Part shown: positions 33,135 through 43,119 of the stretch, piece by piece | How positions within the stretch are numbered: the stretch's first letter is position 1 | Layout: every line of letters begins with the position of its first letter | From: Nematopogon swammerdamellus | Taxonomy: Eukaryota; Arthropoda; Insecta; Lepidoptera; Adelidae | Assembly: GCA_946902875.1 (NCBI GenBank) | Contig: OX336338.1 | Span: forward strand, 13,755,971-13,819,970 | Length of the DNA stretch: 64,000 nucleotides | Direction: 5' to 3' | Notes under the pieces: model-generated | What the model was told of the DNA's origin: nothing | The model's input: the letters and a program-made list of their open reading frames with translations, nothing else | The model's database searches: none | Made by a program: the position numbers and the translations under genes

Positions 33135-33794
33135 ATCAGTCGCATTCTCAACTTCGACATTTTGGACGATCACAATACTTCCTTTCTCCTTACAGTCGCT
33201 CGAAAGTAAAAAGCCACCTCCATAGTTTTTAGCCGTTGCGGCAATTTATCGATCGACGCGCGACGTTCGCTTGTTTTGGAACACGCAAATGTTTGCGTGG
33301 AGCGTGCAGGCAAGCGATACGGGTTACTGCGCGTGGAAAAAGGATGACACAATATCGATGCGATCTCTTGAGACGGTCGGTTCTGTATTCACGCGATACG
33401 CACACTACCATAATCGCGGTGTCTCGTTTTAGTAATAGTTGAAGTATGAACAAAATGTCTTTGAGTATGAAGTACGGAGTCCAGGCACCGAATTAAAAAA
33501 AGTTGAGTCCAGGGCTATTTTTTCCATCTACGATGCTGCTGGTGGTGTTATACCAAAGAGATTAAAAGAGGGTGGGTTTAATGTATTTGTGTTATACTTT
33601 ACAGAATATATAAGTCAATGATACGAGTACTTTATATAAAATTGTAGATTTTACCGACGACGACCAATGACGTATCATGTATGTATGTATGTATGTACAT
33701 AAAATCTCTTTGACGACGACGAATAAAATAAAAAAATAGTAAATCTGATTTAAATGCAAAATTGATAATAAACCATCGCTTCTCTTATATTCTC
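33135..33794. other. composite interior, no gene
   Basis: Short open stretches on both strands (33170-33450) have no recognisable domain. A GTAT-type microsatellite is near 33678-33697. Confidence 0.4.
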
Positions 33795-34185
33795 TATCTT
33801 TTTCGGGAGGAAGGAAGGGATTCCTTCCTCGCCCATCTCTCACTCACCTCTCTCCCTGTCTTCTCTCCTCGATACCGCCTTCCTCCCCTCCTTCCCCTCA
33901 CCCTTCACGGACCCCCTCTTTGCCACCTTCCCTTTCGCCCATTCCCTCCCTCTCTCCCTACTTCCCTTCCTCCCCTCATGCCGCCCCTCCTTCCCATCAC
34001 CCTCGCATTCCATTCCTCCCCTACTACCCCTCATCCTGTCCGCAACCCCCTCTTACCCCGCCCCTTCCCCCTTCCAACCTCTCACTCCCTCGATATCCAT
34101 TCCTCCTCGTTCCCTCTACTACCTCCCTCCCCCACACCTGCCCTCATTCACTAACCCTTCCTCCCTCCATACCTCTCCTCCTCTT
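33795..34185. repeat. about 390-bp pyrimidine-rich tract
   Basis: The + strand is almost entirely C and T (CTTCCTCCCCTCCTTCCCCT and similar), with sparse A and very few G. Such strand-asymmetric tracts can form triplex (H-DNA). The apparent Pro/Ser/Leu open frames are composition artefacts. Confidence 0.88.
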
Positions 34186-34516
34186 CTTCTTTTTTTTATG
34201 GAAACTGACATGGTTGGATACATCACCTACAACATCCGTGATGTCGGACATGTCGTGCCGGCTATACTGAACTGGACGGACAAAAACGAAAAAAAATACT
34301 ATTTACATCAAATCTCTTTGATTTACATAGCCGTTTCGACATAAGTTTTATTCAGTGCGGTGGTACCAACCCTAGTAAGGTAAGAAGGGAAGGGTGCTAC
34401 AGTTTTACGTGGAATCCGAACCACGGTCAGCCTCCAATGGTCGAGCGGTCACCCATCCAAGTGTTGACCGCGCCCAGGGTTGCCTGCACCACTGAGCTAC
34501 CGAGGCTGACAAACGT
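34186..34516 (-). mobile_element. tRNA/5S-headed SINE, - strand copy
   Basis: On the - strand: TCAGCCTCGGTAGCTCAGTG, then CTTGGATGGGTGACCGCTCG, ATTCCACGTAAAACTGTAGC, GGTTGGTACCACCGCACTGA, and tail ACCATGTCAGTTTCCATAAA. It has a 5S-like box and poly(A) end like the copies at 18123 and 47249. Confidence 0.82.
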
Positions 34517-34705
34517 ACCTCCCACCCACTCCCCCTTCTTTTCTCTCCCCCTTCCTCTTCCTGACCATTATTCATGATTTCTTACCAAAAGCAGTAACTA
34601 TTGAGTAATCTGTGCCTAAAGCCTAGATAATAAATTTTCATATCCTTACCTAGAGAAATCATGGATTCCCCATACAAAAACTTTCACCCCTATTTCACCC
34701 CTTAT

Positions 34706-34880
34706 TTTTAGGTTTCCGTATCCCTGTACGGAAGCCTATTACTAAGCCTCCGCAGTCTGTCTGTCCGTCCGTCCGTTTGTCTATCCGAGGGCTGTATCTC
34801 TTGAACCGTAATAGGAAGCCCGTTGAAATTTTCACAGAATATGTGTTACTATAGCGGATATAACAACAAATAAGCGGAGC
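34706..34880 (+). repeat. widespread lepidopteran repeat, partial copy
   Basis: TCTGTCTGTCCGTCCGTCCG, GTATCTCTTGAACCGTAATA, and ATAACAACAAATAAG match 24920-25100. Confidence 0.7.
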
Positions 34881-34950
34881 TAGGTACAACCAAAGAGTTT
34901 GTAAACTCTTTGGACCGGAGTAAAACCGCAAACAGGAAATTACAATCTTA

Positions 34951-36255
34951 CACGTTCAACGCCACATGAAAAATCCAGTATTTCCGTTTGGGCCACGGGG
35001 CTCACCGCTCACCGGTGAGCCTTTCCTTACTGAACTATTCAGGTCATGGGGGTCACCGGTGAGCCGCGTGAGAGGTCCTACGTAAACGCTTCCTACAAGC
35101 CACAGAGCGCAGCTACAAAGCCAATATGGAAGTGAGCCGCATGGCCTTGTAGTCGAAGCGGACGGCGTGGTTTTCAAATCCAATAGAAACTTGTAGTTTT
35201 TTACTAAGTTAATTGTAACGATGCTAGGGCTGCTCTTAACGATAAGGTAGAAAATAATATTTTTATTAATAGAATTAATAAAACCAGAAAATAATAAGAA
35301 AATATTCGTCAAAATAAAAATGAACATAATATTTTCTTCATTACCAAATAAGAAGACATTATTTATTACGAAAATAATTTATGAAATTGAACAAAAGAAA
35401 ATATTTATGAAATTGAACAATCACAACATTATGACACTTCAGTATTTAAAATAATCAATCATCTTAACCCTTTGGCTCTTAACCATAAACAATAAAGAAT
35501 TATCCGTGAGTCTTGTTAAAACAAGGCAAACAAAGGAATGGTTTAGTTGGGCTGCTTTGGCAATAAGTGGATACTTTTTTCGACTTGGTTTTAGCCTGTT
35601 TGCTACCCATTATTGGTACGTTCTTTGCATAACATTGGTGACATGTTCTTCTCACTTTTCTGGCCAATCCCTCTTTCCTTTCCAGAGTGTGTTTCATTCT
35701 CTTCCGTCTTTCTATACGCATTTCATCGTCGCTATCCTCACTCTCCGACAAAAGAATTCGACAGCATCTTCTTTTCGTTGGTTGAACTACGTCTTCATAG
35801 AATCTATTCCGAAACTACGGTTCAGAAGATCTATCTCGATGTTTTCTAACTGCGTTAGCGCTTCTTGTGTTAACTCGAAATCTTCAAAATAATCCATTTT
35901 TGGCGAGAAAAGCGTAAAACATCCTCAATTGTCGACGCAGCCGGACCGGGATTGATCGCTGCGTCCGCGGCGCGCGCGCAACGGGTGGGCCGTGGCGTGA
36001 CCCCGCGGCCCCAGCCAACAGAAAAATACAAATCCTTCATAGGAGGCCACACGATCCACCCGTGAGCCTTTTGCTATATCTCGAAAATTAGACGGTAAAA
36101 GTCGCAAATTTTTATTTTCCTTACAAATTACCGCATTTTATAAACTTTGTGATGAAAATCTCAAGTTGATGAAAATTACGGATTTAATGAGTTTGGCTTG
36201 GCCCGAACGGAAAAGTACGCTAGGCCCACCGGTGGGTCGTATGGCGTTCAACGTG
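34951..36255 (-). mobile_element. piggyBac-like element, internally deleted
   Basis: Inverted ends CACGTT(C/G)AACGCCA flank 1305 bp. The right side is followed by TTAA (36256-36259), the piggyBac target; the left neighbour is CTTA, a decayed match. Subterminal CCGTT(T/C)GGGCC is shared. It encodes only the N- and C-terminal pieces of a transposase. Confidence 0.72.
35500..35897 (-). pseudogene. piggyBac-like transposase remnant
   Basis: On the - strand an ATG at 35897 opens MDYFEDFELTQEALTQLENI; the frame breaks and then resumes as LLSESEDSDDEMRIERRKRM and a Cys-rich end: CHQC, TYCQSSPTKPFLCLPCFNKT, HG, stop. Acidic N-terminus plus Cys-rich C-terminus without the DDD catalytic core fits a piggyBac transposase that lost its middle by deletion. 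Confidence 0.6.
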
Positions 36256-36259
36256 TTAA

Positions 36260-37150
36260 TTGTGGGCTGATTTTGAAAATTCTTTTTTTGTTTGGTAGGT
36301 CATACTTCAGAGGTGCTCCCATTGAAATTTTATTGAAATTGATTGAGCGGTTTATGAAAAAGCAACAAAATACTATTGGTGTGTGGTTACCTTCAGCACA
36401 ACTTTTGTGATGTGGACTTTTTCAGCAATTTGCAGTTTGACACATGGCGAATAATTCTGTACCACTTCAACCGATTTCGATTATTCGATTTCGATTATTG
36501 TTTTTTATCTAATATTGTTTTAAAAATATAAAACCGACTTAAAAAAAAATAAACTAGAACTAAAAAGTATTAAATAGTTACCTAATATTTTGAAATTTTC
36601 TCTGTCATTGTATTGAAATACATGAATCGATATTGTCATTCATATTCGGACCCTTGTTTCATGAATATTCTAAATTTGAAATCTTTTCCGACCGGCCAGA
36701 TGCGCTTAATATATTATAATACGAGTACGAGTACCATCGAGCTGGTCTGATGACGGAGACGGAAGGTGGCCATAGGAACTCCTAAACTACACATGATAAA
36801 CCCATCGTGTTTGGGCTCGTTGAATTTGTCTTCACGAGCAATTTACTTTAGACCTAGGAGATTCTCAATTCGACGGTATGTTTTCTTTTTTTGGATGTTT
36901 GTTACGCGATTACTCCGTCAATTATTGTGGGCCAAAGACATTAAACCCACCCTTTGTGGGCCGATTTTGAAAATTTTTTTTTTTTTTTTTTTAAAGGGGA
37001 TAACCATGAGGTGGTTCCATTTTAATTTGGTCGAGATCAGATTGGAAAGCGAGGCGGAATCGCGAGGCCGAAGGTCGAGCGATTCCGCCGAGTACATTAA
37101 TAGCAAAAAATTCCAAAAAAAAACTGTGAAATAAAAAACTATTTAAAAAA
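36260..37150. other. composite interior with duplicated segment
   Basis: The text GTGGGC(T/C)GATTTTGAAAATT occurs at 36264 and again at 36956. A stem GGCGGAATCGC / GCGATTCCGCC near 37053-37089 encloses GAGGCCGAAGGTCGA, the same core as the repeats in the PGRP-LC introns. Confidence 0.55.
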
Positions 37151-37154
37151 ATAT

Positions 37155-37365
37155 ATAAAAACCGCCTTCAAAAATGTATGAAATAAAAAAAATCGAACCC
37201 TAGAGTTGAAGGCGGTGCTAAAGCAAGCAAAAATGATACATGAAAGAAAACATGCGTGGATGATATCCTTTGTGATTTGTGTTTTGTGTAGCCTTCTTTA
37301 GCACCGCCTTCAACTCTAGGGTTCGATTTTTTTTAATTTCATAAATTTTTTAAGGCAGTTTTCAT
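37155..37365. repeat. inverted repeat, arms about 75 bp
   Basis: TCGAACCCTAGAGTTGAAGG and CGGTGCTAAAG on the left return in inverse at 37290-37332. The flanking ATGAAAT and (C/G)CCTT.AAAAA also match. The spacer is about 55 bp. Likely a foldback MITE. Confidence 0.8.
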
Positions 37366-37469
37366 ATTTTTTTTTTACATACAATGCTGACATTATTAGA
37401 ATGAAGAGTGACGAGTATTTGTTTAACTGTTCAACTTTCTCTGAGTGTTCAACTAAATAAATACGTTCT

Positions 37470-37528
37470 ATCCACAGAGCACGGAATACCGCGCGCGCGC
37501 GCGCGGGGGTATTCCGTGCTCTGTGGAT
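37470..37528. repeat. perfect 21-bp-stem hairpin with GC-repeat loop
   Basis: ATCCACAGAGCACGGAATACC-type arm (37470-37490) and its exact inverse (37508-37528) enclose a loop of alternating GC. It shares CACAGAGCA with the hairpin at 6674-6712. Confidence 0.92.
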
Positions 37529-38263
37529 CTATCTATTAAAAGCGCACAAACAGGAAATTACAATCATAATAATATTTTGTTCCATATACCAAATTATTTT
37601 CAAAACATTTTTTTATTTTATTTAATTTGATAAGAAGTGTTAGTTTAATTGTAAATTGTCATAATTTTATTATTCAAATATAATTAAAAATTTTGGAATT
37701 TACATAAATAATGTTCTTTATAAATATAAATGAAAGCGCCATCTTTTGTCTAGTAGCAGTAATTCTACAGCCTAGTGGAAATTAAAGGTACCTAGATACT
37801 GTTGTATTTCAACTAGATAGCGCCCTTAGTATAGAAGTATTAACAAACATTAACGCCACCTGTTTGTTTTACGACAACATCAAGAAAAATTATTAGCGCC
37901 CTCTGTTGGTTTTACGATTTACAACGTTACCAAATTTTTTATATGGAGTGGTCTATCTGTCCCGACAGGGTTATAAAATCAATGCCCAAGGTCCAAAAAT
38001 TTTTATATAGGTTTTACTCCCTATATGATACAGAACCCCCCCTTAGCGTACTATGAACTAATTTTGAAAGACCTTATATAAATATGTATTATATTTACTT
38101 AATCGTTAACATAAAGTATACATGTTTATATAAGTACTGTAGGTATATAAGTATTCAGGTCTGAAATATTACATGAATAAAATACAATAAACAAATAAAT
38201 ATGAGTATCGATAACAGTGTCGATTGTTTATTGATCGCCGTAGTCAATCCCTAACAAGGTCGT
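37529..38263. other. right flank of the hAT-like composite
   Basis: Non-coding. Contains the inverse counterpart of the left subterminal block (37975-38090). Confidence 0.5.
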
Positions 38264-38299
38264 ATTCGTGCCCCGCGGATTCCGATGTCTGTTTATTAC

Positions 38300-38620
38300 T
38301 GATGTGATCAATGTGTTCTATGAAAGTTAATTTATTATCTAAAACTACTCCAAGATCACGGACAGTATTAATTTGGATAATATTGGAGTTATTTAAGGTA
38401 TATGTGAAATGTATCGGCTTCTTTCTGCGAGTGAAGCTAATGCTTTGACATTTAACAACATTGACGGAGATTCTGCTCTGTGAATAGTATTGAGACAGTT
38501 TATTGAGTTCATCCTAAAGTATATGACAGTCGGAAAGATTTTTAATTTGGCGTGCTACTTTTTTGTCATCAGCATAAAGCCAGTGTTTAGCATTTGTTAA
38601 GCACGTGTATATGTCGTACC
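38300..38620 (-). mobile_element. jockey-like LINE RT, 5' half of the split copy
   Basis: On the - strand: KHWLYADDKKVARQIKNLSD (the [F/Y]ADD catalytic box of reverse transcriptase), then SISFTRRKKPIHFTYTL, TVRDLGVVLDNKLTFIEHID. This is the palm region directly upstream, in frame, of the segment at 30440-30997. Confidence 0.8.
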
Positions 38621-38626
38621 TATATG

Positions 38627-38940
38627 TACACTACATAAATAGTTCGTATTTTCGGTCCAGTTCAGTGCAACCGGAACAACTAACATTGCACCGAGCTCAC
38701 CAAGGTGTTATGGGTTGTATTCAAGGATGTTGTACGTGATGTAGGTATCCAACCATGTAAACCAGCAAAAAAGTATAAAAGTATTATTTAAAGGGTAAAA
38801 ATTAACTTTGGAAACCCGTCATACACTGAACTGGGCGAAAATAAATTCATAGCCATTGCAATGGCCCTTCATTCAGTGCTGTGGTAGCAATAAGCGTATG
38901 TTAAGCCAAGTAGCTAGTAAGGTAAAATAAGAGAAGGCAG
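38627..38940. repeat. two SINE-body fragments, opposite orientation
   Basis: 38627-38772 (+): GTCCAGTTCAGTGCAACCGG, ACCAAGGTGTTATGGG. 38805-38935 (-): ACACTGAACTGGGCGAAAA, CTTCATTCAGTGCTGTGGTA. They abut the donor side of the last recognised Unr exon. Confidence 0.65.
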
Positions 38941-38944
38941 TTAC

Positions 38945-39108
38945 CGGAGATGGGCTGGCGGGGTCTGAAGCCGCGGGTGCCGTCGGGGCCGCGCGGGTGG
39001 CGCGTGACGATGACGCGCGGCGTGGACGCGTCCTCGAGCGACGTCGAGCGCAGCCGGTTGATCAGCCGCTCCGGCCTCTCGCGGGTTATCTTGGCAGATT
39101 GCTTGCCA
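38945..39108 (-). CDS. Unr: Unr/CSDE1 exon j (C-terminal tail)
   Basis: Acceptor AATGTTGCAG, donor ATCTCCG|gtaact. It encodes SGKQSAKITRERPERLINRL, RSTSLEDASTPRVIVTRHPR and GPDGTRGFRPRQPISG. This matches the conserved end of CSDE1 ('RPxRLxNRL...LxDAS.PRxxVxRxPRGPD'). It ends in phase 1, so a short final exon with the stop must follow at lower coordinates; it was not recognised. The exon is very GC-rich compared with its surroundings. Confidence 0.9.
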
Positions 39109-39169
39109 CTGCAACATTGCGCGTTATTTTTATTTCATTTGTACCTATGTACATACATATCACACACGC

Positions 39170-39475
39170 TGAATCCCGATAATCGGGGTAAGCAGAGTAA
39201 TTTGTGTTATGCTGCAAGAACTCTGGTAAATTACAGCACAACACCGACCACCACGTTTCGCAAAGGATTCGAACAAAATTCAATCGATCAAGCAGCAAAT
39301 AAGGCACGAAGACCCACCTGCTGCATGACTCGGTGGAAGTACCGTGCTAAGGTGAGAGCTGGCGAGCCTATCGCCCTTTAGCAAGGCATCTTGTCCTTAT
39401 CCCTTAGTCGCCTTTTACGACATGCATGGGGAGAGATGCAGTGAGGATATTCTTTTCAAGTACCGGCCCCACACG
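39170..39475 (-). repeat. dispersed repeat with GTCGTAAAAGGCGACTAAGG module
   Basis: Close relative of 16190-16540; on the - strand it begins GTGTGGGGCCGGTACTTGAA and runs through GTCGTAAAAGGCGACTAAGG. Confidence 0.7.
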
Positions 39476-39770
39476 TTACTTCAAAATATTTCTATAGAGG
39501 TATTTCAGAATAACTGGCTAGTAACCCAGTGGTGGCACGAGATGATGCCCTATCATCCTATTAACAAATGTTTGAGTTTCAAAAAGAGTTTCAACTTTCA
39601 AATTTTCAGAGTTTTACACTTGCGTCACTTTGGTGAAGGAAACACAAGAGAGTCGCCGGAATACCACCTAGTCCCAACAGGGCACGGTGTAGTAGGTGGT
39701 GTAGCCTATCATGCCAGTTTTTATATAAAAAGTATTTAAGTGATTATAAGAGAGAAGAGGTATTAGTTAC

Positions 39771-39942
39771 CTGAGTCGCACCAGGTTGCAGGCGGAGGAC
39801 TTGCCGTTGCGCGAGTTGGTGATCATGACGAACTCTACGCAGTCGCCGGGCTGCAGCTCGGCCGCGTTGCCGCGCACCTCCGACATGTGGAAGAACAGCC
39901 GCTTGCCGTCCTCACCGTCCAGTGTCAGGAAGCCGAAACTGC
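39771..39942 (-). CDS. Unr: Unr/CSDE1 exon i (last cold-shock domain)
   Basis: Acceptor AAAAAATTTCAG, donor CTCAG|gtaact. It encodes GSFGFLTLDGEDGKRLFFHM, SEVRGNAAELQPGDCVEFVM and ITNSRNGKSSACNLVRL. The two RNA-binding strands are visible as FGFL (RNP1-like) and LFFHM (RNP2-like). Cold-shock domains bind single-stranded purine-rich RNA. The acceptor has almost no pyrimidine tract because a SINE poly(A) tail lies directly upstream. Confidence 0.93.
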
Positions 39943-39950
39943 CTGAAATT

Positions 39951-40370
39951 TTTTTATTATTTTTTTTTTATGTAATCCTGTATCCGGGTGGCTGAGTCGG
40001 AGGGGCCAAAGCGCATGCTCCGACCAGCCAATATTACCTCCGAGAAGGTAGGTGCCATACCGGAGACTTTCCTGGATTGCTGGCTATACTGGACTAGAGG
40101 AGAACACAACCGAGGCTGCTATGCGGCCATCTTACATCCAGTACGGTAGTACCAACCCAGTCGGCTACAATTTCAGCATACCACCTAGTAAGGGGCAAGG
40201 AAAGGGACCTACAGTTTTACACCGGTTCCGAACGGTGAACCAGCAGGTGTAGGTATGTACTTAAATTTTTTCGTCAGAAAAAACTCATTGGTACACGCTG
40301 ACCGGATTCGAACCACGGACCTCTCGCATGAAAAGCCGATGCCCAAACCACTCGGCCACCTTCGCCGCCG
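39951..40370 (-). mobile_element. tRNA-headed SINE, copy 2, abutting a splice acceptor
   Basis: Head GGTGGCCGAGTGGTTTGGGC with a B box GGTTCGAATCC, body GGTTGGTACTACCGTACTGG, tail GGATTACAT then poly(A). Same family as 22371-22837 and 50637-51047. The poly(A) end is within 10-15 nt of the exon i acceptor. Confidence 0.85.
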
Positions 40371-40429
40371 CCGGCCGCCGCACCGGTCGCTTTCGCCGCC
40401 GAAATATAGTTTGCCAACAATTAATATGT

Positions 40430-40760
40430 AAAGACCTTTGCGAGCGGCACTGGAGGCCTCATACAGAATTTGAATGTGAAGAAGAAAGTAAATTGAGCAC
40501 GGGTCTAGCACTGTTCCTCGCCCCAGTTAATGTAGACTTGCTAACGAGGGCTTGACGCAAGCTGAAACATCTAGCGCGCTCTAAGAGATCAAAATGTGCA
40601 ACCTAGTACAGCTGTGTGCAGACTAGTGTTTACTGTGTGCAACCTAATATTGGCCGCACGCTGGTTTCGTGCTCGATTGAAACTTCCTACCTGCAATGGG
40701 CCCGGACGTACTCGGTTAAGCCGCGGAGTGCTGAGTTCATCTCTGCCTGCTTTACCGGCA
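40430..40760 (+). repeat. dispersed repeat, copy 1 of two
   Basis: GGCACTGGAGGCCTCATACA, GAGGGCTTGACGCAAGCTGA and CAATGGGCCCGGACGTACTC have counterparts at 61215-61470. Probably a LINE 3' region; family unknown. Confidence 0.6.
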
Positions 40761-41068
40761 CAGTTGCTAGTGCTGCAAGTGGTACCAAAGTGCAAACGCA
40801 CTTCTGCTCTTATAGGTACACTGCCCCTCGGTGCCTGTCACCTCAGGCAGGCTAAGACTGCCTGTGGGCAAACAGCGTAAATGCCATTTTCGGCTCACAT
40901 TCTCGAAAATCGAGCAAAGTGAAACTGTGTAATTATTGGAGGTTTTTATCCATTCGCGAATGTGTGAAATAGAAAAAAAAAACATAACCTCACTATATTT
41001 GTGTAAAATGTTCAACTAACAATCTGGAATTAAAACAAATGTCAGTGCACTGTAAGGTATGTAAGTAT
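40761..41068. other. Unr intron, no recognised element
   Basis: Short open stretches (for example 40596-40880 +) overlap the repeat and show no domain. Confidence 0.4.
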
Positions 41069-41866
41069 GGGCCACTTGCGCCAACGCACACGTTTAATCT
41101 CCATTTACCGCTAATTTTAAAATTAGTTAAATGACATTTGATAATCATGAAAATGTAAATTGCACCAACCGAAAATGGTGTCCATTTAACTAATCTCGAT
41201 TAACTAATTTTTGGTTTGTTCATGTACTATTAACTCCATGTACTCCAGCTCTATCTCTGTCGTGCGCCATGCAGCAGACAAAGACAGCACTTCTTTGAAA
41301 CAAACCAAAAAGCATCGAACAGCGCGCCCCCTTGTAATACAAACATAAAACCACCGACAGCGACGCGAAACGACGACACGTGAAAGACATTGCGGCTCCT
41401 TTCGTGAACACTCGGCCCGAAACGAAACGTAACACAAACGACATGCGCCGCCTCAACATTAGGTTGGTTAATCGCATCTTCTGTAAATTAACCCTGGTGA
41501 TTTTTTTTAAACCATCAAAACATCACTCATACATACACATACCACTTTCCTTCTAGCCGAAATCTGCCGAAGTGTGCACGAAAGGAGCCGGGAATGTCTT
41601 TCATGTGGCGTACCGAGCGGTCGAGTACTCCAAAGGATCTTGCATCCAGAGCCGTTAATATAAAAAAAGCGGCCGAGCGTCAGTTTGAAGTTCCATATAT
41701 ACAAAATTAGCGAGCTAAATGGGCATCGACGGCCATTTAACTTTAATCGAAATTAGGCTTCTACTAATTGACACTCGGCAATGGTGCAAGACAAATTTCG
41801 ACTTAAATTTTATTTAGAGCTCTGAACCGTATTAGGCATCTAAATGGAGTTTGGTGCAAGTGGCCC
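41069..41866. mobile_element. DNA-transposon-like MITE (798 bp)
   Basis: Inverted ends GGGCCACTTGCGCCAA and GGGCCACTTGCACCAA, followed on both sides by TWA-like flanks (TAT left, TAA right). Interior copies of TTAACTAAT/ATTAGTTAA. No transposase. Ends of this type are common in Lepidoptera. Confidence 0.72.
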
Positions 41867-42016
41867 TAAGAAACTATTTTAACCTGTACACACACCTAGA
41901 TGACTGTAATGGAACCTCAAATAGATGGACTGCAAGATCTGCTACAGCGGTGATGGCAGCCCTTGTTCCTATACTAACTAGACGGCATGTGAGTGTTTCA
42001 GTATAACACAACAAAC

Positions 42017-42193
42017 CTTTGATAGCGTCGACGGAGGCACGGCCCTTCTTGCGAATGGGCACAATGTTGGTGGCGCGCCCCTCTATGTCCGCCTGGAATG
42101 AGACCGGGTCGCCGACCTGCAGGATCTCGCGCTTGCAGGCCAGCCCCATTATGCCGAACTCGTAGGAGCCACCGTTGTTCACTTGAATGACAC
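42017..42193 (-). CDS. Unr: Unr/CSDE1 exon h
   Basis: Acceptor ACTTTGGCAG, donor ATCAAAG|gtttgt. It encodes GVIQVNNGGSYEFGIMGLAC, KREILQVGDPVSFQADIEGR and ATNIVPIRKKGRASVDAIKG. It corresponds to the non-canonical, cold-shock-like segment before the last canonical domain in CSDE1 ('FGIxG...GDxVxFQ...A.NI.P.RR..V..VK'). Phase 1 in and out. Confidence 0.92.
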
Positions 42194-42497
42194 CTGCCAA
42201 AGTCCAATATTTTACTATTTGTAATGTTTTTAGGAGAGCACACACTAAACACATTGTCTCAAGAGATGGGTGATTGTACATGTAAAATATTATGTAATTT
42301 TTTTTATTTTATCAATCTCTTAGCTGTTACGATTTTATCGATTAAAATTAAGTGTTATCAAATTGTAATATAATATATTTATTATCAAAAATATATGTAA
42401 TTAATTCCAGAAAGCGTAAAAGTTGCTGGCCCGCTCTCGGCACCTCAACTATTGCAAACAAAATATTATGTTGGTATGCACTGATTTCAGATTTGTT

Positions 42498-42785
42498 TTA
42501 TGGAAACTGACACGGTTGGCTAAATCAACTACAACATCCTTGATGTCAGCCCATAACACCGGGTGAACTTGGTGACACATCAGTGCTGCCCTTCGGTCTT
42601 ACCGGCTACACTGAACTGGATGGAAAACACTAACAATTTACATAGCCATTTCGACCGACCTTTCATTCAGTACGGTGGTACCAACCCGCGCGGGTTAAAC
42701 CCTACCACCTAGTAATATAAGAAGGGAGTCATATCTCTTAGTCGCCTTTTACGACATACACGGGGAGAGATGCTAATCTTGTGCT
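42498..42785 (-). mobile_element. SINE body with GGCGACTAAGG head, - strand
   Basis: On the - strand: GTCGTAAAAGGCGACTAAGA, CCGCGCGGGTTGGTACCACC, TTTCCATCCAGTTCAGTGTA, and ACCGTGTCAGTTTCCATAAA. Same arrangement as 32813-33134. Confidence 0.78.
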
Positions 42786-43119
42786 TATAAGTACGTAAAA
42801 GTTTTTAATGAAATTAGTAAGTAGCATTAAGTAATTTTTTCGCGATTTTGTCGAACTTTCGCTGCAAAATTGTAAAAATTCGAAAAAAGTTATTATTCAT
42901 ACCACATCGAGGGGGGTATCATTGTCAAGAACTTGAAAGGCGATTTCACAAATTTAACTAATGTCCATGGGAGTCTAACGACACCTTAGTGCGACATGTG
43001 ATATTGTTACACATACGAGCAGGTGTCTAACGATGCCCATTAACATTCTGTGATGCATGGGGATTGCGAATGCCATGGGAAATGTGGAAAGGTATTGCGA
43101 ATGCCAAATCCTAATCTGC
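42786..43119. other. Unr intron, no recognised element
   Basis: AGTAGCATTAAGTAATTTTT near 42813 and GGCACCTCAACTATTGCAAA near 42440 recur around 49900-50040, indicating a shared but unnamed repeat. Confidence 0.4.

Larger units (their letters stand above)
31006..38291. mobile_element. 7.3-kb hAT-like composite element inserted in a LINE
   Basis: Ends CATACATCGGAATCCG... (31006-31033) and, inverted, CAGACATCGGAATCCG... (38264-38291) match at 27 of 28 positions. They are flanked by an exact 8-bp duplication TTTATTAC (30998-31005, 38292-38299). Subterminal stretches also match in inverse (ATTAGTTCATAGTAAGCTAA versus ATTAGTTCATAGTACGCTAA). hAT transposases make 8-bp duplications. No hAT transposase frame remains. 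Inside are a SINE pair, a pyrimidine tract and a deleted piggyBac copy, all later arrivals. Confidence 0.85.

Noticed and set aside
33762..34270. Pro/Ser/Leu-rich open frames of 116-130 codons
   Set aside because: Produced by the pyrimidine-rich tract; several frames are open at once, as expected from composition alone.
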